The notes under the pieces: generated by a model
The model's database searches: none
The model's input: only the letters and a program-made list of their open reading frames with translations
Told to the model about the DNA's origin: nothing
Made by a program: the position numbers and the translations under genes
Shown: positions 56,345 through 64,000 of the stretch, piece after piece
Layout: each line of letters starts with the position of its first letter
Numbering within the stretch: position 1 is the first letter of the stretch
Source of the DNA: Choristoneura fumiferana
Lineage: Eukaryota; Arthropoda; Insecta; Lepidoptera; Tortricidae
DNA length: 64,000 nucleotides
Assembly: GCF_025370935.1 (NCBI RefSeq)
Contig: NC_133493.1
Location: 107,799-171,798, forward strand
Direction: 5' to 3'

Positions 56345-56575
56345 CCCACTAATATTATAAATGTGAATGTTTGTAAGTCTGTTTTTTGTTTGCTATCTCT
56401 TCACGTCTAAACCGCTGAACCAATTTAGATGAAATTCGGTAGGTATACAGATAGATTGCGTCCCGGAAAAGAACAAAAGGTAGATTTCATCCCGCAAAAT
56501 TTCATAGTTCCCGTGGAATAGAGATAAACGAATATTAGGCTTACGGAGTCGCGTGCAGCACTTGGACATAGTGCC
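56345..56575 (+). repeat. Dispersed 'TTTAGATGAAATTCGGT' repeat copy
   Basis: Same family as 2665-2960, 9225-9560, 13005-13185, 22975-23110 (-) and 30178-30275 (-). It starts near 'ccactaatattataaatg' and continues through 'aaaccgctgaaccaatttagatgaaattcgg' to the 'agtcgcg' end. Confidence 0.6.
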
Positions 56576-57295
56576 CTGGAAGGAAGCTACAGTACTTTCA
56601 TTGATGCGTGGTGCGGGTGACAGCAGTCAATATTACAAGACTTGAGTCAAAGTGTCGAAGCTTGAGTCGGTAAAACTAATAATTTAAAATCTTAATCATA
56701 ATTACTGTCATCATTAATGCGATTATTACTGGCTATTATTTGCCACTTAAGTAAAGCTAAACGAAGTTTGCAAGAATATTCGTTACTTACCAATTAATAA
56801 CTACAGATATAACTCAAGATCCATTAAGTCCTATCACTAAACGTTACGTTACATGCATATTACATTTCTTCACATAATTGTGCTTTGTATTTAATGAATT
56901 GATTATAAAATCTGATAAGTAGCTTAAGTTTATTACGTAAGTACCTATAACATGGTTTTTTATATTTATATTACTATATTTTGTACCCATTATTACAATA
57001 AATATATTATGATTATTATTATATTGAAATATTTTACGCCAGTCATATACAGGCTACAACTGAAATATACTTCCATATATGTAGAACGCAGAAACTTTTT
57101 TCGAGTAAAACGAAACGTGCATAAAGTGTCACCCGCACCATGCTAGAATTTAAGTAATGTAGTCTATATATTATTATGTAGACTTTCAAAAAATTAAACC
57201 CCTGTACTAATTGACTTCTTTTAATTAATTATAAAACATTCAAAATTACAATCCCAAACCGTATGCATGCATGACATGCTTTTGAAAAGTCTATT

Positions 57296-57965
57296 TTAGG
57301 GTTCCGGAGCCAAAATGGCAAAAACGAAACCCTTACAGTTTCGTCAAGTCCGTCTGTCTGTCTGTCTGTCCGTCCGTCCGTATGTCACAGGCATTTTACT
57401 CGAAAAGTACAAGATGTATATCAATGAAATTTGGAGTACAGATGTCTTGTCAAAGCCGCTATTTAGTTTTGTAGTTAAACTACAAAAATAAATATTTATA
57501 GGGGGGGGGAACTCCATACACGTAACAGAACTTGAAAAAAAAAATGTTAACACATCAACGTGTGGCACAGTTCGACCGCTCTTTTGAAAAAATAGTAAGG
57601 TTTCTCAAAAGCTTTTTTGATTAAGTTAAGATTTCCGGAAATAATCGCTCCCAAAGTAGCAAAAATTGTGCCCAAAAAATATGCAAAAAAATATTGAAAG
57701 GTAACGCTTAATAAATACTTTCAACGAAAATTGGTTTCCACATGATCGGATATACCGTTTTTGAGTTATTGCCGAAAACAAAACGACGTAACGACATTTC
57801 TCAACAAAAGGACGTAAGTGCCGTAAAGATACGCTCTTTTTTCTGGTAATAGATTTTAAGACTGTAGTAAATGTTTTAATTGCGCACATAATATTACTTA
57901 ATTTTTTTCGTAATGGCTACGGAACTCTATCTTGGGCGTGTCCGACACGCTCTTGGCCGGTTTTT
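57296..57965 (+). repeat. 'GGTTCCG...CGGAACTC' repeat, full-length copy
   Basis: Starts 'tagggttccggagccaaaatgg' with a GTCT/GTCC simple repeat and ends 'aatggctacggaactc' followed by 'tgtccgacacgctcttggccgg'. Same layout as the 1348-1996 copy. Confidence 0.65.
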
Positions 57966-59003
57966 TTATTTTGCTTCTTCCATAGACATCCTTCACATCC
58001 TACATTATATAAAACAATACATACGAATATTCAAGATGAGAACGTTTTCTATTGCAATCATCTGACAATTGCAATAAAAAATAAAGTCTGCAGCTGTCGT
58101 AAACTGCTGGTTTTAATACAACAAAGTACCTAGAACACGTTGACAAAAAGAGAAAAGAAATGCAGAGCTGGGAATCGAACTCGAATCTTCGTCAGTCCGG
58201 GCATATATGCTGTACAAGTACTTCTACAACCACTTCTACTTCACTGCAAAATTTCAAAATGGCAATATGATCTGGAACTGGAAACAAAACACCATTTCTC
58301 CCTTAACACTATACTTACCTACCCACTTTTTTCAGATGATGATGATATTCAATCTTACGCCCTTTACAATATGGTATAAAATCAATTGAGTTTGTTAAAA
58401 GTATGATTCGCTTTCAACTTAACCCTTCATAAATTAATAAGGTTCGTATATAAAACAATAGAATTCAAGAACAAGTAAAACATGCAATGCAATTTTTTGT
58501 CGACAAGAACGTCGATTCCGACATAGGACATCACTATAGGCCTCCCTTGCCGCCCGGCGGAGACGGCCATGACACTCTTGACAGCCGTACCGTACTCACT
58601 CCTCGCTCGCCGTAACCAAACAAAACAACTTCTGCCACTAAATAAAACTCTAAATTACTGGCAAGAGCCTGAATATTTTCATGTAAGTAAACCTCATTTC
58701 ATCATGCATATCATTTTCATTATATTTCAAAGGAATAACTAAACTCAATTAAAGAAAATGTCAGTCCAATAGCGAACAAGCAATTGTCAAATAAACACTT
58801 TATATTATACAGATCTTTTGTCAAACATACGTTCACAATCACAAACCATTCACACGAAAATAAGATTAAATTGGTGCGACATTTTAACCTTGAGGCCTCG
58901 AGGCTGCTAGTGAATGATATTGTGTGATTAAATAGTAGTTTTGTTGTTGTGCACAGCTGACGTTTTGGCTTGGCGGCCATATTTTATTCAAGCTGGCGAA
59001 GGC

Positions 59004-59029
59004 ATGGTGGAAGGAACCGGACACCGGAG
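59004..59029 (+). other. Possible first exon of the HD-like gene
   Basis: ATG at 59004 (MVEGTGHR) runs to a perfect donor, GAG|GTAAGT, in a CpG-containing 'ggcggccat' context typical of insect 5' ends. It joins in frame only to a weak acceptor at 59948 (gacag). With the better acceptor at 59926 the frame closes. It may be non-coding. Confidence 0.3.
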
Positions 59030-59964
59030 GTAAGTAAGTCTTTGTTTACGTATTTGTATAAATAAATTCAAATTTAATATGTACCTTGGCAACGATAAAT
59101 CTTTCGTAATATTTACATTAAATTCTTCGTGAAAAATAGTTCCGTTTTTCTTGTTGGCATTTTAAAAGTAGTGCAGTAAGTAAGTAACAATGAAGTGGCG
59201 GGTTCGAGTAGACGACGTAGCGCTTCCTGGCGTCAGAGTATGTGTCATCATTTATGGCATATTGTATGGAAAAACCCCTTCACAGTTCACACCCCCTTGA
59301 TTGATTGATTGAAATTTATGAATTCTGATTTTACCCTCAAAATATTAGCTTATTTTTAGTTTTGGTTGCTGCGTATCTACTTACTTAGAACTTAAAAGTT
59401 AAAACAGAGTTAAATTTAGCTAACAAAGTCACTTTCGTATTAGTAATATTTATTTACAAAGATTTGGATTATCTATGATCTATACTAGTATAATATCTAA
59501 GTAAACTTAGCGTTAGTTTGTTTTGTATGAATCCCTAGAATTACTGAACAGTCTGAAAATCCTTCAGTAATAAAAAGCTACACTACACTTTAACACACCA
59601 CTGCAATTTTCTTTTGAGTAATTAGCATCTAGTTAGTATTAAAAATACTTTTGTGATCCTTACTAAGGGATTTAACTGCTGGAGGGATTTGCTCATACTT
59701 CACTCGCTAAAATATAAATTTTCCAGTTGTCAGCAGTGTGAATGTGCAATTTCCTGATATAACTACGTAATACTACGTACTACTACTACGTATAGCTGAT
59801 TTTTTTAAATGAGTTTCTTATTTAAAAAGTGAAAATCAAGAAAACCTGAGGTAGATGAAAAAAATTAAATGAAACAAAAATCGTGGTATTGTTGTTCGAA
59901 GCAAAAATCAAATGTTTTTGTGTCAGTGCCGGCGGGCGCGCGCGACAGCTGTTCGGCGGCGCGC

Positions 59965-62077
59965 ATGTGGCGCGCGGCTTGCAGCGTGCTCGTGTGCCCG
60001 GACGCCGACGAGGCCTGGACGCGCATCTCGGACGTCGCGCCTCCAGACACTGTGTGGCACTCGCTTAGAAACTGCGTAGCCTATCAGGTACTGCAACTGG
60101 ACAAGTAAGGACGTACCAACCTGGCATAAAGCTCGCCTTGCCTCCTATAAATAATACCAACCGGATAGCCAAGTGGTTAGAGAACTTGACTATGAAGCTT
60201 AAGGTCATACGTTCGTTCCCGTCGGGAATATTTGTATGAATAATATGCTTTTTTATGTTTTGTAAAGCATTTAGGGCTCTTGAGCAATAATTTTTAATTT
60301 CATAACTCATTTCCCATAAATTTATTTCAAGGTCCCATAATTTTACAGTTTTCATTTAATAGGTATACCGCTAAGGGCCTAAGAAGCTATTTGTTAACGA
60401 TGTTAACTGTGAGTCAGTAACGTGGTACGCACTACGCAGGCGGGCGTGTGGCAGAACCTGCTGAGCGGTGGCGTGGACGACGCCATGCAGCCGGCCGCCT
60501 TCAAGCTGGCCATAGTGCTGCGACACACGCCCACCGACCTCGTCGTGCGTCTGCTGGCCGAGCTGCTGCGTCTGCATCCGCAGTCGGTGAGCTGAACATC
60601 AGCGGCTGACCGTAGGACGTCCAATGTTGGACATAGGCCTCCCTCAGTGGTGTGCTCGCGCCGCAGCTGCATGCCGCCAGCTCCCCGGTTCATTTTTAAA
60701 TTATTACCACTTGAACGAGGTCTATAGTCTATAGTATTACATTTGAAATGCGCCGTGAATAAAGGTGAAGGTGAAGGAAGAAATCGTAATAGCCTAGTGG
60801 TTTGTGGGTCCCGATGACACGGGCTTGTGCACCTTTTTCAGAATTGAAGTGCGAAATAACATTTGAAATTTGCCACAATTGAAGGAAAACAGCTAGGAAA
60901 CCTTCACGCATCAGCTATGCAACTAAATGTCGTGTACGTCAAGTTTCCGAATCGCAATGGACCCTCGTGAAAACTACGGTCCAAACCCTAAATTCTTAGA
61001 GGAGACCTGTGTCCATACGCTGGAGAAGATCATGGAACACTTGAAGATTATATCTCGTTTACCTCTTCGTTTCCAGCAAGACCTAACGTCTTACGTGCTG
61101 GCGCTCCTCACGGACGACGAGGCGGCGTGGTGCGGCGCGTGCGGCGCGGGGTCCCCGTCGGGGGCGCGGGTGGCGCGGGGGGCGCGGGGGGCGCGGGGGC
61201 GGGCACGCCGGCCGGCCCGGCGCCGCTGCGCGACCTGCAGCTGTTCGGGGACTGCGAGCTGGCCATCCTGGCCGCCAGCCGCGAGGAGTACGAGGCGCAC
61301 GCCAAGCTCGTGCGCGCGGAGTACGCCGCGCTCACTAACAAGAACTACGTCGAGCTGAGGATTAAGGTGAGCGATTGTTACATTCAATTCAGCTCAGCGT
61401 CATCATCATTATCGACCGTGAGACGTCCACTGTTGGACCACAGTCACTGTAGGCCTCCCCTATAGACCTCCAGTTGCTTCAGTTGGCAACGACTTGCATC
61501 CGCCGTGAGCCGGTGACTTTAACCAGGTCAACCGTCCATCTCCTTGGTGTTACTCTGTGCTGGTCGCTAAGCGGTCCCTATTAGATTTTTTTTTCTCACT
61601 AGTCTATTAGCACTAACGAGCTGCGAAAGAACCATTATTACTAACCGCGGCGTGGGCTTAAGAAATTGAAAAATGAGATTATCAATATAAAAGTTTTGTG
61701 TAAATCCCGAAACTTTAACAACTTCACGATTCTTCGAATTAAAGAAAGTAAAATCCTGAATTTTCATTTCTACTGCCATTTATTACAGTAATACTCACGC
61801 GAGTAATGTTTATTCATGAAACAATGTTACGCAAAACATGTTACGAGCCAAATTGTGATCCTTTATGAAAGAGTGCCTGCACCGGTATCCAGTAAATAAC
61901 TTTTTACTTAGTGCTCAACATTTAAATTTTCAGATATTAAACCAGTTCTCTCAAATCCCGAAGCTGTACCACACACCGGAGTTCGAGTGCTTCGAGCCGC
62001 TCGCGCGCGAGAACATCGACCGCGAGATCTGCACGCTGCGCGAACACCTGCTCACCGGACAGCACGACCACGAGTAG
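59965..62077 (+). CDS. HD-superfamily (COG4339-like) protein, probably degenerate; spliced
   Basis: Predicted exons: 59949 or 59965 to 60087, 60440-60586, 61077-61366, 61934-62077, joined by GT-AG sites. The last two read PLRDLQLFGDCELAILAASR, EEYEAHAKLVRAEYAALTNK and ILNQFSQIPKLYHTPEFECF. This matches the C-terminal half of bacterial and eukaryotic COG4339 predicted metal-dependent HD phosphohydrolases. In upstream exons AWTRISDV...WHSLRN aligns with W...YxEPHRxYHxLxH, and FKLAIVLRHTPTD with the LAxxFHDxxYD motif, so the HD pair is lost; that alignment is inference. Exon 3 is open in one frame at its start and another at its end, the switch lying in a G-rich run (about 61157-61210): a one-base assembly error, a real frameshift or a missed intron. 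ATG 59965 is the first Met of the open frame; an upstream exon at 59004-59029 is possible. Confidence 0.55.
60162..60290 (+). mobile_element. tRNA-derived SINE, family D
   Basis: tRNA-like head 'ggatagccaagtggttagag' (A-box-like) and 'gttcgttcccgtcgg' (B-box-like), then 'atatttgtatgaataatatg'. It lies in the first intron of the HD-like gene. Second copy at 62748-62870. Confidence 0.6.
60780..61022 (+). mobile_element. tRNA-derived SINE, family A
   Basis: Head 'aatagcctagtggtttgtgg' and a degraded B box, then the body 'ttccgaatcgcaatggaccctcgtg' and 'ggagacctgtgtcc'. This is the reverse of the 10.6 and 26.2 kb copies. Its open frame (ATG at 60927) is a repeat artefact, not exon 3 of the HD-like gene. 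Confidence 0.6.
61403..61560 (-). mobile_element. RTE LINE tail fragment
   Basis: 'gaccgtgagacgtccactgttggacca...ggcctcccctatagacctcc' and 'cgtccatctccttggtg' match the RTE tails elsewhere. It lies in the last intron of the HD-like gene. A shorter scrap lies at 60603-60645. Confidence 0.6.
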
Positions 62078-62537
62078 ACCACGAGTAGACCACTGACAGC
62101 ACGAGTAGACCACTGACAGAACGAGTAGACCACTGACAGCACGAGTAGACCACGAGTAGACCACGAGTAGACCACTGACAGCACGAGTAGACCACTGACA
62201 GAACGAGTAGACCACTGACAGCACGAGTAGACCACGAGTAGACCACGAGTAGACCACTGACAGCACGAGTAGACCACTGACAGAACTAGTAGACCACTGA
62301 CAGCACGAGTAGACCACGAGTAGACCACGAGTAGACCACTGACAGCACGAGTAGACCACGAGTAGACCACGAGTAGACCACGAGTAGACCACTGACAGCA
62401 CGAGTAGACCACGAGTAGACCACGAGTAGACCACGAGTAGACCACTGACAGCACGAGTAGACCACTGACAGAACGACCACGAGTAGACCACTGACAGCAC
62501 GAGTAGACCACTGACAGCACGAGTAGACCACTGACAG
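62067..62537. repeat. Higher-order minisatellite starting at the HD-like gene stop codon
   Basis: Two units: A, ACCACGAGTAG (11 bp), and B, ACCACTGACAGCACGAGTAG (20 bp; a variant has one changed base). Order is A A, then [B B' B A A] of 82 bp three times (62089-62170, 62171-62252, 62253-62334), then [B A A A] of 53 bp twice (62335-62387, 62388-62440), then B, a truncated B', A, B, B and a partial B. The first A unit (62067-62077) contains the last two codons and the TAG stop of the gene. On the - strand the repeat has no stop, which produces long spurious open frames (SVVYSCCQWSTRGLLV-type). Confidence 0.95.
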
Positions 62538-62747
62538 CTGGCAGCGCACACTCACTGCACTCACTGCCCGGATGCACATGTCGCCGCGTTAGTATCGGAG
62601 CTAGATACATAGAACTTAACAAGAGTAAGCTTTAAGCCGCGATCATTTATGCGAAGATTCGCTGAATGCCGATTAGTCGCCTTGTAGTGACCAATGTTTA
62701 TTCACCCATGCCATGATTAGTCAGACGACCAGCCAACACAACACAGG

Positions 62748-62870
62748 ACTTACTTGGACAGCCAAGTGGGTAGAAAGTCTGGCTACGAAGCTTGAGGTAC
62801 CGGGTTCGATCCTCGGCAGGGGCAGATATTTGTACGAATAATACGAATGTTTGTTCTCGGGTCTTGGACG
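62748..62870 (+). mobile_element. tRNA-derived SINE, family D, second copy
   Basis: 'gacagccaagtgggtagaaag' and 'accgggttcgatcctcgg' (a good B box), then 'gatatttgtacgaataatacg'. It parallels 60162-60290. Confidence 0.65.
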
Positions 62871-64000
62871 TTTAATAATAATTCATTTATTTATTCAGAC
62901 AACAAGATCCATAATGTGATCCTTAATTGAGTATGTATTTATTTATTTAAGTATGTTTATCCGTTGCTAGTATCCATAATACAAGCTTTGCTCAGTATGG
63001 ACTAGGTAAATTGGTGTAAATTTTCCCATGATATTTATTTATTTTATTTATGCGTGTTCGTTTACTTTAAAGTGGACAGCTACCGACAAATAGCAGAGCG
63101 AGGCGTGCACTGTGCACTAATAATCGTAGCTCGTTGATTTGCGAGCAGCCATCTTCACCCACCCTAGTAATCGCTCGAGACTCCTAGCGAGTTCCACATG
63201 TCTGGTCGCAGCTTTACTCGCCAGATATAGCGAGCCTACTGCTACTGACTGACATCTGCATATGTCTGGTAGTCTCAGAACTAGCTAGATCTCATAGGAA
63301 AAGTCTTGGTCCCCAGTGCAGATTAGTCATTAAATATGTGCGTCCTTAGATGAATGATGTGTAATGCTTTAAACCTAACCTTAATAGGTTAGTGGAACAT
63401 GGATATTATTATGATTGCGTTAAAGCTTGTTGATAATATTGAATTTGAATGCTTCACCAAAACGAAACAAGCACTTGCGGTCTTTGGACTTCAATCTTTT
63501 TTATAGTCAGACCTACTACTATTACAATTTAAAATGAATGGCAAATTGTGAATTGGACTTCGAAGGTATTTTTATAATCGCCTTCACAGCTTGCATTTCA
63601 TATCGAGTGCCGTTTAAGCTTACGTCGAGTTGAATGTTAGATTGTGCTTTTCCTTCTTGATTCAACCACCTTTCCATTTTATTTGGTGGTAAACATTGCT
63701 AGTAATGCTTTGAAGACAAGAATTAAAAGACTATAGAACCTGAGTTACTGAATATAATTAGTTTGTATTGTTATTTACTTACCACTGTAAGCTATTGCTC
63801 ACTCACTTAGCTAATTTAAAATATTATGACCCAAAAAGTGTCAGTAATTAGTTAAATGATAATGAATAATGTGTTAGTTGTCTTTTGTAAATGAAATGCT
63901 TTTATTATTTTAGACTACGCTTAATTATTTTGCGCTTAGCGCTTCAAGACTTCAAGACTTTATTTTATGATATTTTATGGAGAAAATAAGTTCTTATCAT
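62871..64000. other. Intergenic, nothing assigned
   Basis: AT-rich, with no open frame of interest and no clear repeat arms beyond TTTA-type simple sequence around 62880-63050. Confidence 0.5.

Larger units (their letters stand above)
55420..58970. other. Intergenic stretch between the esterase and the HD-like gene
   Basis: AT-rich with no supported gene. 56345-56575 is the 'aatattataaatgtgaatgtttgtaagtctg... accgctgaacc' dispersed repeat and 57296-57965 the 'GGTTCCG' repeat. A tRNA-like/SINE scrap ('gctgggaatcgaactcgaa') lies near 58165-58190. Confidence 0.5.

Noticed and set aside
58720..58980. 86-codon - strand frame starting MAAKPKRQLC
   Set aside because: Its start is the reverse of the 'ggcggccat' 5' region of the + strand gene; no domain beyond chance hydrophobic runs.
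60927..61076. ATG at 60927 as the start of the HD-like protein (MSCTSSFRIAMDPRENYG)
   Set aside because: This stretch is family A SINE sequence; the splice acceptor at 61076 lies inside the open frame.
61951..62622. Long - strand open frames (up to 223 codons) rich in SVVYSCCQWSTRG
   Set aside because: They are the antisense of the minisatellite, which lacks stops on that strand in several frames.

Overview
This is a repeat-rich, AT-rich animal nuclear segment, most likely from a moth or butterfly. The evidence is a spliced insect-type carboxylesterase, a BEL/Pao retrotransposon, RTE-type LINE fragments carrying the 'gacgtccactgctggac' tail, several tRNA-derived SINE families and many short foldback elements of kinds I associate with lepidopteran genomes. 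It contains one 100-base assembly gap (15268-15367). There is no bacterial-style operon, CRISPR array or canonical stand-alone tRNA.

Host genes. (1) A complete secreted carboxylesterase runs on the + strand from 41256 to 54165 in 11 exons that join in phase to 567 codons. It has a signal peptide, a full Ser/Glu/His triad and the unusual HPGGF and GCSAG motifs typical of the venom-carboxylesterase-6-like group; a TATA/Inr promoter lies just upstream. (2) A second + strand gene at about 59.0-62.1 kb has a C-terminus that matches the COG4339 family of HD-type phosphohydrolases. Its metal-binding motifs look eroded and its reading frame slips inside a GC-rich stretch. Its stop codon is the first unit of a 470-bp higher-order minisatellite. 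(3) A possible 82-codon single-pass membrane protein lies on the - strand at 29.4-29.6 kb. (4) Pieces of a THAP zinc-finger gene or THAP transposase are scattered at 18.2, 25.8 and 27.5-28.0 kb; two of them sit in near-identical 500-bp blocks in inverted orientation.

Mobile DNA by region. 0-15 kb is intergenic, with foldback elements (one hAT-type with a perfect 8-bp duplication), SINEs (one of them 5'-inverted) and other dispersed repeats. 15.8-17.4 kb is a decayed Ty3/Gypsy copy that has lost most of its integrase. 23.2-25.5 kb is a three-layer nest: an RTE LINE inside a hAT-like element inside a foldback element. 29.9-34.2 kb is a cluster of seven foldback elements plus a tRNA-headed SINE. 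34.8-40.9 kb is a very young BEL/Pao element on the - strand: its LTRs differ at 1 of 223 bases and its polyprotein is interrupted by one stop codon. The esterase introns hold another hAT element with an RTE insert, two SINE copies, LINE tails and a 300-bp foldback. 55-58.9 kb and 62.6-64 kb are intergenic.

No strong case for a wholly new biological system emerged. The points most worth checking are the minisatellite born at a stop codon, the eroded HD-family protein, the inverted THAP duplication, the nested hAT/RTE pairs and the small membrane ORF.
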